Assembly: GCA_965224495.1 (NCBI GenBank)
Contig: CBDCZI010000025.1
Location: 186,001 to 250,000 of the forward strand
Direction of reading: 5' to 3'
From: CBDCZI01 sp965224495
GTDB taxonomy: Bacteria; Bacteroidota; Bacteroidia; Cytophagales; JAAEPT01
DNA: 64,000 nucleotides
The number at the start of each line of letters is the position of its first letter. Within the stretch, counting starts at the first letter, position 1. This document shows, piece after piece, positions 35,338 to 43,445 of the stretch. The notes under the pieces were generated by a model. It was given only the letters and a program-made list of their open reading frames with translations. It made no database searches and was not told where the DNA came from. Both the position numbers and the translations under genes were made by a program.

Positions 35338-36444
35338 ATGAGGGTTTTACATTTAAGTAGTGAACGAACTTGGCGTGGGGGAGAGCAACAAATGGCTTAC
35401 CTTATTGAAGAAAGTGAAAAAATAGGAGTTGAAAATTTTGTTGCTGTTAGAGAAAATACTGCTTTTGAAAAATATTGCCAAGAACAAAACATCCCTTATA
35501 TTAGTTTAGGTTTTAAGAATGAGTTTCATTTGCCTACAGCTTTAGGTATTAAATCTTATTGCAAAAAAAACAAGATTGATATTGTGCATATGCACAGTAG
35601 TCATTCTCACGCTTTAGGTGTTATTTCTCATCTATTGGGTAATAAATCGAGATTAGTACTAAGTAGAAAAGTCGATTTCCCAATTAAAAAGAACTTTGCT
35701 TCAAAATTCAAATTTAATTACAAGGGTATAGAAGCTATTATTTGTGTGTCTAATGCAATAAAAGAAATTTTGAAAGAAGACCTCTCAAGACCTGAGGTGT
35801 TACGTATCGCTCACGACGGTATTTCTTTAGACCGTTTTAAGAATGCAAAAAATAATCAAATCCTCCATAAAGAATTTGGTTTAAATCCAACGCAAAAAAT
35901 AGTAGCGAATATATCTGCCGTAGCTGACCATAAAGATTATTTTACTTTTGTTGACACGGCATCATTAGTTTTAAAAAAACGAGACGACGTGACTTTTTTC
36001 ATCATTGGAGATGGCCCCATGTTTGATGAAATCAAAGGTTATATAAAAGAGAAGGGGTTAGAAAAAAACATCATAATGACAGGCTTTCGTAATGATATCA
36101 CCGCGATTATTCAAGAGCTGAACGTCTTCTTAATGACTTCTAAAACAGAAGGATTAGGAAGCACCATTTTAGATGCATTTGCGAATCATATACCTATGGT
36201 TGCTACACAAGCTGGGGGTATTCCTGAAATAGTAAAACACAACGAAACCGGTTTACTTGCACCTGTGAAAGACGTGATAAAGCTCGCTGAAAATATTATT
36301 CACTTATTAGCTAATGATGGTTTAGCAAAGGTATTAGCTAATAATGCTTACCAATTGCTATTAGCTGATTTTACAAAAGATAAAATGGCACAAGCCAATG
36401 TTTTAGTGTACAAAGAAGTACTGAATAAAAACAAAAAAGGGTAA
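35338..36444 (+). CDS. Family 4 glycosyltransferase
   Basis: Retaining GT-B fold enzyme. The N-terminal half begins VLHLSSERTWRGGEQQMAYL with the glycine-rich turn; HMHSSHSHALG follows; the C-terminal half has the nucleotide-sugar site TSKTEGLGSTILDAFANHIP and GGIPEIVKHNETGLL with the conserved E-x7-E arrangement. 368 aa. Starts 2 bases after the deacetylase stop; its own stop codon lies inside the terminator stem. Confidence 0.88.
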   Translation: MRVLHLSSERTWRGGEQQMAYLIEESEKIGVENFVAVRENTAFEKYCQEQNIPYISLGFKNEFHLPTALGIKSYCKKNKIDIVHMHSSHSHALGVISHLLGNKSRLVLSRKVDFPIKKNFASKFKFNYKGIEAIICVSNAIKEILKEDLSRPEVLRIAHDGISLDRFKNAKNNQILHKEFGLNPTQKIVANISAVADHKDYFTFVDTASLVLKKRDDVTFFIIGDGPMFDEIKGYIKEKGLEKNIIMTGFRNDITAIIQELNVFLMTSKTEGLGSTILDAFANHIPMVATQAGGIPEIVKHNETGLLAPVKDVIKLAENIIHLLANDGLAKVLANNAYQLLLADFTKDKMAQANVLVYKEVLNKNKKG

Positions 36445-36468
36445 TCAATTAATTGATTACCCTTTTTT
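36433..36468 (+). terminator. Terminator of the glycan operon
   Basis: AAAAAAGGGTAATCAATT and AATTGATTACCCTTTTTT form a perfect palindrome of 18 bp per arm, centred at 36450. The TAA stop of the GT4 gene (36442-36444) is within the stem. Being symmetric, it can serve the minus-strand gene as well. Confidence 0.9.
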
Positions 36469-36477
36469 GTTTTCAAT

Positions 36478-36681
36478 TTAGTCTTTTGGACAGGTTCTCA
36501 GTCCTACAATAGTATATAAAGGACAAAAGCTAATTAAGCTTGTTAATAAGAATACTGCTGAAAGCACCATTAATACTAAACCAATTGTACCAGTCACTGT
36601 TCCTGTGAAATATAATACTGTAAATAAAGCCGCCAAAATTACTCTAATAATCCTATCGGCATTTCCCATGTTTTTTTTCAT
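36478..36681 (-). CDS. DUF2892 small membrane protein, 67 aa
   Basis: MKKNMGNADRIIRVILAAL followed by two hydrophobic helices (about 12-30 and 35-55) and a final SFCPLYTIVGLRTCPKD. The MGxxDRxIRxxxA start is the DUF2892 (YgaP membrane domain-like) signature. I place the start at the ATG 36681; longer frames to 36756 have no family match. Paralogue of the protein at 36859. Function unknown; such proteins are often near sulfur or redox genes. Confidence 0.8.
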   Translation of the reverse strand: MKKNMGNADRIIRVILAALFTVLYFTGTVTGTIGLVLMVLSAVFLLTSLISFCPLYTIVGLRTCPKD

Positions 36682-36692
36682 AATACTATTTT

Positions 36693-36788
36693 TTAGTTTA
36701 ATAAATATTCGACGCCAACAACAAGACCTGTTATTACTGTTATACAAGTAATACAAATAAATAATATTTTTACGGCGTTGCTTTTCAT
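36693..36788 (-). CDS. Candidate 31-aa membrane peptide
   Basis: From an ATG at 36788 the minus strand encodes MKSNAVKILFICITCITVIT then GLVVGVEYLLN and a stop, a single transmembrane helix with a basic start. It lies exactly between the two DUF2892 genes, 11 bases before the second one, in the same direction, so it is likely translated from their transcript. No homologue can be named from memory. Confidence 0.5.
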   Translation of the reverse strand: MKSNAVKILFICITCITVITGLVVGVEYLLN

Positions 36789-36858
36789 CTCTTTCTATAA
36801 ACTTACGATTATATAAAACTAAAAATAGTGACTGTGGTCACTACACGATTAATTTATG

Positions 36859-37086
36859 TTATTCTTCTTTATCCGAAGATGTTGTGTCGACCTTAAAAAG
36901 TGGGTATAAAAAGCAAAAACCTAATGAGCCTGTTAGTATAAAAACACCAGAAAGAAGCATCAAGACAAACCCTAATGTTCCGTTTATAATACCAAGAATA
37001 TAAAGAACGGCAAAGATAGCAGCGACGATGATTCTAATCGTCCGGTCTGTTTTTCCCATGTTTTTTCTGAATTTATTAGTAGCCAT
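36859..37086 (-). CDS. DUF2892 small membrane protein, 75 aa
   Basis: The sequence MGKTDRTIRIIVAAIFAVLY (from residue 10) is the DUF2892 signature, with a second helix near 38-58 and an acidic tail DTTSSDKEE. It is a paralogue of the 67-aa protein downstream. Located just after the Crp/Fnr-type gene, in the same direction (102-base gap). Confidence 0.82.
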   Translation of the reverse strand: MATNKFRKNMGKTDRTIRIIVAAIFAVLYILGIINGTLGFVLMLLSGVFILTGSLGFCFLYPLFKVDTTSSDKEE

Positions 37087-37188
37087 ATATCAAGGTTTAT
37101 TGTTTAGTGAGGTGTCTATGTTTAATATAAACAAATTTAAGGATTTAGTTTATTTAATATGGTAATTAAAGTCACAGTTAGTACAAGT

Positions 37189-37803
37189 TTATATTATTTC
37201 TATACTGTTTGAGTTTTGAATAATCTTCCCTTCGTGTTCTAATTTTTTCATTACACGACTAATCACTTCTCTCGCTGTGCCTAACTCATTAGCGATTTGT
37301 CTATGAGCTATTTTTAATGGATTATTACCCGTTATAGCTATTTTCTCTTTTAAATAATCATACAAACGTTTGTCCATTTTATCAAACAATACGTGATTAA
37401 TGGTGTCTAATAAGTCAGTGTAGCGCTGGTTGTATAATTGGAAAAACAAACTATTTATGGCAGGGTACTCTTTCACCAAATCGGCGACTTTATCGACTGG
37501 AATGAGTAGAGTGGTAGTTTCTTCTTCGGTTACAGCAAAAACTTTACTTTTTTCATTTTTTAAACTCGCTGAAAAAGACATCACACAACTTTCGTTGGGT
37601 TTGATGTAATAAAGTAACAATTCACGTCCTTGGTAGCGTGTGAATACTTTGACTAACCCTTCTATGATAATTGGGATAACCTTTACATACTGTCCTTCCC
37701 GCAATATTTCCATGTCGGCAGGTAAAGTCTTTTCTACTGAGACAGCTCTTATTTGAGCTACAAGGTCAGGGTGTAAATGACTAAGTAAATTCGATTTGTC
37801 CAT
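37189..37803 (-). CDS. Crp/Fnr family transcriptional regulator
   Basis: An N-terminal cyclic-nucleotide-binding-like beta barrel (about 15-125; EGLVKVFTRYQGRELLLYYI, then SCVMSFSASLKNEKS) and a C-terminal winged helix with recognition helix HRQIANELGTAREVISRVMKKLE. No N-terminal Cys cluster, so it is not an Fnr-type oxygen sensor. Adjacent DUF2892 genes downstream and katG upstream suggest a redox or oxidative-stress regulon, which is inference. Confidence 0.88.
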   Translation of the reverse strand: MDKSNLLSHLHPDLVAQIRAVSVEKTLPADMEILREGQYVKVIPIIIEGLVKVFTRYQGRELLLYYIKPNESCVMSFSASLKNEKSKVFAVTEEETTTLLIPVDKVADLVKEYPAINSLFFQLYNQRYTDLLDTINHVLFDKMDKRLYDYLKEKIAITGNNPLKIAHRQIANELGTAREVISRVMKKLEHEGKIIQNSNSIEII

Positions 37804-37913
37804 AAGTAATGATTTCGAAAGCTAATCTACTACAATTTGAACTTCTTCTTGGTAAATGGTGATAAATAATGGGTAATTGTCGTCTGGTTTATTGCATAGG
37901 GCTAGAGGAATAT

Positions 37914-37943
37914 AAAAGAGGCTACCAAAAAGTAACCTCTTTT
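37914..37943 (-). terminator. Terminator of katG
   Basis: AAAAGAGG (37914-37921) pairs with CCTCTTTT (37936-37943), with an inner TAC/GTA pair. On the minus strand it lies about 30 bases after the katG stop and ends in a T run. Confidence 0.75.
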
Positions 37944-37971
37944 TATTTACAGATGATATTTGAATTAATTT

Positions 37972-40236
37972 TTAGTTGTAAATTAATTCAAACCGATCAA
38001 GGTTCATCACTTTTGTCCAAGCAGAGATGAAATCTTTTACAAACCGTTCTTTAGAGTCATCACTTGCATAAAATTCGGCTAACGCTCTAAGTTCAGAATT
38101 TGAGCCAAATATTAAATCTGCTCTTGTTGCTGTCCATTTATTAGTCCCTGTTTTGATGTCCTTTCCAATAAACTCCTCTTTCGTATCAGATATAGCATTC
38201 CATTCAACACTCATTCCTAGTAAATTAACAAAAAAGTCGTTGGTTAACTTATCTTTACTTATTGTGAATATCCCGTTTTTACTGCCATCAAAATTTGCGT
38301 TTAATACACGCATTCCTCCTACTAATACTGTCATTTCTGGTGCGGTAAGTGTCAATAACTGCGCCTTGTCAACCAATAATTCTTCTGTTGATAATGTGTA
38401 TTTTGTTTTTAAATAATTACGGAAACCATCAGCCATGGGCTCAAGAAGTTCAAACGATTTAATATCCGTTTGTTTTTGAATAGCATCGGTACGACCTGGC
38501 GTGAAAGGCACTTTGTGACTATAACCAGCATTAGTTACAGCTTTCTCAATCCCAGTAGCTCCTGCTAAGACAATTAAATCTGCCATAGACACTTTTTTAA
38601 CATTTGAAATGGCATTGAATTCTTTTTGAATTCTTTCTAAAACAGTTAATACCCTTTTCAGTTGTTTAGGGTTATTAACTTCCCAGTTTACTTGTGGTTC
38701 TAAGCGAATCCTTGCCCCATTTGCTCCACCTCTCCTGTCAGAATGACGATAAGTAGACGCAGACGCCCAAGCGGTTGTGACCATTTCACTAATAGTTAAA
38801 TTTGAATTTAGTATTTTCTTCTTTAAAATCTCAATATCATTTTTATTAATTGATTTATAATTAGCCACAGGAATTGGGTCTTGCCAAATCAAGTCTTCCG
38901 TTGGTGCTTCTGACCCTAGGTAGGTGGATTTTGGCCCCATATCCCTATGTGTTAATTTAAACCAAGCTCTAGCAAAAGCATCATCAAAAGTATCAGGGTT
39001 CTTGTAAAATTCTCTTGCTATTAGCTCATAATCAGGGTCAAATTTCAACGCTAAATCTGTAGTGAACATTCCTGGTTTAATCATTTTATCTGAATCAAAA
39101 GCATCTGGCACCATCATTTTGGGGTTCTTAGGCTCCCATTGATGAGCGCCTGCGGGGCTTTTTGTTAATACCCATTCATTTTCAAATAAATTAAAGAAAA
39201 ATAAATGACTCCATTTTGTAGGTGTAGATGTCCATACTACTTCTAAACCTGATGTAATAGCATCTGTACCTTTACCGGATTTATAATCACTTTTCCAACC
39301 AAAACCTTGCTCTTCTATTTCCGATGATTCAGGGTCTGATCCTACGTGAGAAGCATTACCTGCTCCGTGGGATTTACCAAGTGTATGTCCTCCAGCAATT
39401 AATGCTACAGTTTCTTTATCGGTCATACCCATTCTTCGGAATGTTTCACGGATATCTTTTGCTGCTAAAAGTGGATCTGGATTACCATTTGGGCCTTCTG
39501 GGTTTACATAGATTAACCCCATTTGAACTGCTGCAAGTGGACTTTCAAGCGTTCTTTCTCCTTCATAACGTTTACTATCATCTAACCATTTCTCTTCTGT
39601 CCCCCAATAAACATCCTCATTTGGTTGCCAAACATCTACTCTACCTCCTGCAAAGCCAAAAGTTTTAAAACCTGTCGACTCTAAAGCTACATTTCCTGTA
39701 AGAATCATTAAATCTGCCCAAGAGATTTTATTTCCATATTTTTTCTTAATTGGCCAAAGTAATCTTCTTGCTTTATCTAAATTGGCATTATCTGGCCAAC
39801 TGTTCTGTGGTGCAAATCTTTGTTGCGCTGACCTAGAGCCTCCTCGGCCATCAGCAGAACGATATGTACCTGCATTGTGCCAAGCCATTCTGACAAATAA
39901 ACCAGCATAACTTCCGTAATCTGCTGGCCACCATTCTTGAGAATCTGACATGAGTGTACGTAAATCAGTTTTTAGGGCTTTATAATTTAAAGTTCTAAAC
40001 TCTTTGACATAATCAAAATCCTTATTCATAGGGCTTGTTAATGTTGAGTGCTTGCGTAGTAACTCTAAATTTAATCGGTTTGGCCACCAGTCGCTATTGG
40101 CTGCTGACCTTTTATTTAAGTCGCTTTTTTCAGTAACGGTTGCTCCCGAAATTCCGTCTGTTAAACTGTTGTCATTTTTATTCTGGCAAGCAGAGAAAAG
40201 AAGTAATGACAAGATAAATATGATTGGTTTTTTCAT
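37972..40236 (-). CDS. katG: Catalase-peroxidase with a lipoprotein signal
   Basis: Haem enzyme that destroys hydrogen peroxide. All key residues are visible: distal Arg116, Trp119 and His120 (RMAWHNAG), Asp149 (SWPDN), the Trp-Tyr-Met adduct partners Tyr243 (GLIYVNPEG) and Met269 (FRRMG), and proximal His284 (GGHTLGKSHG). The C-terminal duplicated domain is present (754 aa). Unusually, the N-terminus is a lipoprotein signal, LLLFSAC with Cys17, followed by a 50-residue linker, so the enzyme is probably periplasmic or surface attached. Monocistronic. Confidence 0.95.
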   Translation of the reverse strand: MKKPIIFILSLLLFSACQNKNDNSLTDGISGATVTEKSDLNKRSAANSDWWPNRLNLELLRKHSTLTSPMNKDFDYVKEFRTLNYKALKTDLRTLMSDSQEWWPADYGSYAGLFVRMAWHNAGTYRSADGRGGSRSAQQRFAPQNSWPDNANLDKARRLLWPIKKKYGNKISWADLMILTGNVALESTGFKTFGFAGGRVDVWQPNEDVYWGTEEKWLDDSKRYEGERTLESPLAAVQMGLIYVNPEGPNGNPDPLLAAKDIRETFRRMGMTDKETVALIAGGHTLGKSHGAGNASHVGSDPESSEIEEQGFGWKSDYKSGKGTDAITSGLEVVWTSTPTKWSHLFFFNLFENEWVLTKSPAGAHQWEPKNPKMMVPDAFDSDKMIKPGMFTTDLALKFDPDYELIAREFYKNPDTFDDAFARAWFKLTHRDMGPKSTYLGSEAPTEDLIWQDPIPVANYKSINKNDIEILKKKILNSNLTISEMVTTAWASASTYRHSDRRGGANGARIRLEPQVNWEVNNPKQLKRVLTVLERIQKEFNAISNVKKVSMADLIVLAGATGIEKAVTNAGYSHKVPFTPGRTDAIQKQTDIKSFELLEPMADGFRNYLKTKYTLSTEELLVDKAQLLTLTAPEMTVLVGGMRVLNANFDGSKNGIFTISKDKLTNDFFVNLLGMSVEWNAISDTKEEFIGKDIKTGTNKWTATRADLIFGSNSELRALAEFYASDDSKERFVKDFISAWTKVMNLDRFELIYN

Positions 40237-40412
40237 AATATTTAAATCTTAACGTTCTAAGTAACTATATATAACTGATATGAAACGAAAAGGTTAGGCG
40301 TTTCCCCATTTTTATTTAAGAGGCATCTTGTCTTAAACATAAAAAGTATTCGTCCTTATTATGATGATCCTCGAAATAGAGTATGTAATCAAAATTAAGT
40401 GAAAGGTGTTAC
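40237..40412. other. Non-coding stretch upstream of katG
   Basis: With the adjoining 50-codon frame this makes a 341-base gap between katG and nuoD. It must contain the katG promoter. I saw no TAnnTTTG box, operator palindrome or terminator in it. Confidence 0.5.
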
Positions 40413-40565
40413 TCAAGTCCCTTTTTGTAAGAAACTAAACATATGTAACCCTAAATTTATTTTACTCTTCACTACCTCATTAGTCATTTTGAAGTCGTAA
40501 ACAAATAAATCTACTTTTTCAGATTTGTCGGATAAATAAAGTTCAGGTACGTTTTGTATAGACAT
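40413..40565 (-). pseudogene. 50-codon stub resembling the N-terminus of an AraC-type regulator
   Basis: From an ATG at 40565 the frame reads MSIQNVPELYLSDKSEKVDL, then FVYDFKMTNEVVKSKINLG and LHMFSFLQKGT before a TGA. The last part looks like the opening of Bacteroidota AraC-family regulators, where a line such as HxFxFLQxGKK precedes the cupin-like sensor. The rest of such a protein is missing. It lies 12 bases after nuoD in the same direction, where nuoE would be expected. Could also be a real small protein. Confidence 0.4.
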
Positions 40566-40577
40566 TCTCGTTTGTTT

Positions 40578-41792
40578 TTATCGGTCAACTTCTCCTAAAA
40601 CGAAATCTATTGAACCCATAATAGCTACTAAATCGGCAAGCATACAGCCTTTTGTAATCTCTGGCAATACGGATAAATTAGAAAACGACGGCGAGCGTGC
40701 TTTTACTCGGTAAGGAATGTTTCTGTTTTTGGTTGTACGAAAGAAATAACCTAATTCGCCTTTTGGGTTTTCTGAACGGACATAAAAATCCATTTCTTTA
40801 GGAATAATCTTTTTAGGAACGCTTGCTTGTGGGTCAAAATCACGTGTTCGCTTGTAATCACCTGTCAATTGAACCAAACATTGCTCGATAATTTTGACGC
40901 TTTCATTGACTTCTTGTACACGAACGTCATTTCTGTCCCAGCAATCACCGACTGCACCCATTTTACCTTCACCTATCGGAATGTCAAAATCCAATTCGGG
41001 ATAAACTGAGTAAGCATCTACTTTTCGTAAATCGTAACGCAAGCCTGATCCTCGTAAAACGGGTCCCGAACAACCATAATTAATTGCTAAGTCAAGTGGT
41101 AAAACACCTACGTTTCCAGTCCGTTGAACAAATATTTTATTGTCGGTCATTAGTTGCGTAAGCTCAACCATTTTTGGCTTGAAGTAATTGATAAATTCTA
41201 AACATTTTTCTTCAAAACCTACGGGTAAATCGTAAAATAAGCCTCCTACCCAAATGTAATTGTATAACATTCTCGCACCCGAAACCCATTCCAACAAACG
41301 CTGGATGTGTTCACGGTCACGCATAATCCAGAAAAAAGGAGTTAACGCACCAATATCAACGCCATACGTACCGATAGCTACACAATGTGAGGCGATACGA
41401 TTGAGTTCGGCTACCAAAACACGAATGTATTCTACTCTTTTATCTATCGTGCCTTCGATACCTAGCATTTTTTCTACGCCCATCACAAAGGCGTGTTCGG
41501 AGTTCATTGCCCCCAAATAATCCATTCTATCGACAAAAGGTAAGATTTGGTTGTAAGGTAATACTTCGGCGTGCTTTTCAAAACAACGGTGTAAATACCC
41601 GATATGTGGCATTACTTCTTTGATTATTTCGCCTTCAACTAAAGCCTCCAAACGCATCACGCCGTGTGTGGCAGGGTGCTGAGGTCCTAAGTTCATTATC
41701 ATTTGTTCGGGAGACAAGTCTGCCTCTTTAAAAAACGTAGGTTCCGAATTTTTGAGGTGCGTATCTTTGTATGTGTATTGAACAGTTGTCAT
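40578..41792 (-). CDS. nuoD: NADH-quinone oxidoreductase subunit D
   Basis: 49-kDa-type subunit of complex I, peripheral arm near the quinone site. NLGPQHPATHGVMRL (34-48), YLHRCFEKHAE, and the closing MGSIDFVLGEVDR are characteristic. 404 aa, full length. It is the last nuo gene present: downstream is a regulator stub and katG instead of nuoE. 27 bases separate it from nuoC. Confidence 0.96.
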   Translation of the reverse strand: MTTVQYTYKDTHLKNSEPTFFKEADLSPEQMIMNLGPQHPATHGVMRLEALVEGEIIKEVMPHIGYLHRCFEKHAEVLPYNQILPFVDRMDYLGAMNSEHAFVMGVEKMLGIEGTIDKRVEYIRVLVAELNRIASHCVAIGTYGVDIGALTPFFWIMRDREHIQRLLEWVSGARMLYNYIWVGGLFYDLPVGFEEKCLEFINYFKPKMVELTQLMTDNKIFVQRTGNVGVLPLDLAINYGCSGPVLRGSGLRYDLRKVDAYSVYPELDFDIPIGEGKMGAVGDCWDRNDVRVQEVNESVKIIEQCLVQLTGDYKRTRDFDPQASVPKKIIPKEMDFYVRSENPKGELGYFFRTTKNRNIPYRVKARSPSFSNLSVLPEITKGCMLADLVAIMGSIDFVLGEVDR

Positions 41793-41819
41793 TGTTGAAT
41801 TTCTAAGGCGTTGTAGCTA

Positions 41820-42308
41820 TCAATATTTCACTGTAATTCCGTGGTAATATTTTTGTTCTTTGTAATCTTTTTGCATCGGATGACCTTCCCAATCTTGAGG
41901 TAATAAAATTCTACGTAAATCGGGGTGGTTTTCAAATTGAATGCCAAACAAATCAAAGGCTTCTCTTTCGTGCCAATCGGCAGTTCGCCACAAAGAAGTC
42001 AATGTAGGTACACTTGTTTTTAAATCACGAGGGATAATCACTTGAATAACGATACGATGTTCGAGAGGTAAGGAATTGAGGTGGTAAATAACTTCCATTG
42101 TATCCGCCTGTTCGCCATTATCAATTGCCGATAAACAAGCTAGATAGTCGAAATATAAACTTTCCGTTTGTTGTAAAAATTGGCACAACTCAATTAAATT
42201 GGTTGTACTCACGGTGACACTTGGTTGAATTAATTCACCGTTTATAGCTTCTAAAAAGGAATCACCGAATTTAGCCGTGATTTTCGTTGTAATTTCATCA
42301 AATGTCAT
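41820..42308 (-). CDS. nuoC: NADH-quinone oxidoreductase subunit C
   Basis: 30-kDa-type subunit of the peripheral arm. The signature WRTADWHEREAFDLFGIQFENHPDLRRIL (split: WRTADWHEREAFDLFG, then HPDLRRILLPQDWEGHP) is intact. I start it at the ATG 42308 (162 aa); the frame extends 40 codons further into nuoB but that part has no family match, and this start gives a 4-base ATGA-type overlap with the nuoB stop. Confidence 0.94.
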   Translation of the reverse strand: MTFDEITTKITAKFGDSFLEAINGELIQPSVTVSTTNLIELCQFLQQTESLYFDYLACLSAIDNGEQADTMEVIYHLNSLPLEHRIVIQVIIPRDLKTSVPTLTSLWRTADWHEREAFDLFGIQFENHPDLRRILLPQDWEGHPMQKDYKEQKYYHGITVKY

Positions 42309-42835
42309 ACCGTTTCTTTTTCTGCTAAAATGCGTTGTACAGCCGTTGGTGCCATTAATGTTTCTTGACGGATTTTCTCTTGTAATTTCAGAAAACCACC
42401 AATTAATGCTTCTGGTCTTGGTGGGCAACCTGGTACATAAATGTCAACAGGAATTACACGGTCAACTCCTTTGACTACGTGGTAGCCATGTTCCCAATAA
42501 GGACCGCCACAATTGGAGCAAGAGCCCATCGATATAACATAACGAGGCTCTGACATTTGCTCATATAAACGACGTACACGGTCAGCCATTTTGAAAGTAA
42601 CTGTTCCTGCGACTATCATTACGTCAGACTGACGAGGAGAAGAACGAGGAGCGATACCAAATCGGTCTAAATCATAACCAGCCGACATTGATTGCATCAT
42701 TTCGATGGCACAACAAGCCAAACCAAATCCCATAGGCCATAAAGAAGATAATCTTGCCCAATTGATGAGGTCATCAACTTTGGTAACGATTACGCCACCA
42801 CTTTCAAACTCTTGGTCTAATAATCCTTTAATCAT
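42305..42835 (-). CDS. nuoB: NADH-quinone oxidoreductase subunit B
   Basis: PSST subunit carrying cluster N2. The cluster ligands are present: the Cys41-Cys42 pair (LACCAIE), Cys106 (MGSCSNCGG) and Cys137 (VPGCPPRPE). 176 aa. Its ends overlap nuoA and nuoC by four bases each. Confidence 0.96.
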   Translation of the reverse strand: MIKGLLDQEFESGGVIVTKVDDLINWARLSSLWPMGFGLACCAIEMMQSMSAGYDLDRFGIAPRSSPRQSDVMIVAGTVTFKMADRVRRLYEQMSEPRYVISMGSCSNCGGPYWEHGYHVVKGVDRVIPVDIYVPGCPPRPEALIGGFLKLQEKIRQETLMAPTAVQRILAEKETV

Positions 42836-43317
42836 TTTTTTGAGGGTTGGTATTTTGTGTTGATGTCTTTGTACAATTGGTCAGGAGCTTTAAAAATAGC
42901 TTTGTTGATTTTTATTTCAGGTTTTTCCCAATCGAGAAAACCTTGTGCCCAAACGTAAACTAAACCAACTACCAAAATAAGAATGAAAATAAATGCTTCG
43001 GAGATAGTTAGCCAAGACCAACTACTGCCATATTGAGCGATGAATTGTTTGTCACCAAAGACCGTTGCCCAAGGAAAAAGGAAAGCGATTTCTACTTCAA
43101 ATAAAATAAATACTAATGCAATAATAAAAAATCGCATATTGAAATTACCCCAAGCGTTACCGACAGTATCTTCACCACTTTCATAAATGGTGTTTTTTTC
43201 TTCGTTCGGACGGTTTGGACGTACCATTCTTGCCGTAAAAAGTCCGCCAAGAGCGAAAATTGTACCCCCGATAATAAACAGAAGAGCTTGACCGAAGTCT
43301 GAAATTTGTTGGTTCAT
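42832..43317 (-). CDS. nuoA: NADH-quinone oxidoreductase subunit A
   Basis: Membrane subunit with three transmembrane helices (about 10-30, 62-82, 103-125). The loop GEDTVGNAWGNFNMRFFIIAL and FEVEIAFLFPWA are the family signatures. The 161-aa chain has a longer C-terminus than the E. coli protein, ending in a Lys-rich tail. First gene of the nuoABCD block. Confidence 0.95.
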   Translation of the reverse strand: MNQQISDFGQALLFIIGGTIFALGGLFTARMVRPNRPNEEKNTIYESGEDTVGNAWGNFNMRFFIIALVFILFEVEIAFLFPWATVFGDKQFIAQYGSSWSWLTISEAFIFILILVVGLVYVWAQGFLDWEKPEIKINKAIFKAPDQLYKDINTKYQPSKK

Positions 43318-43416
43318 TTCTTAGTATTTCTATAAAGATACTGAAAGGAAAAGAGAAGAGAAAAGAAAGCTACATAATCCTTTTATTCTTAATTAAATAA
43401 AGTCGCTCATTTTTTG

Positions 43417-43424
43417 TACTTTTG
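43417..43424 (+). promoter_or_regulatory. -7 box candidate for the ABC-F gene
   Basis: TACTTTTG, followed by C, matches TAnnTTTGC fully and lies 22 bases before the ATG. There is no clear TTG at -33. Confidence 0.5.
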
Positions 43425-43445
43425 CATTCTAATTTAAGATAGAAT

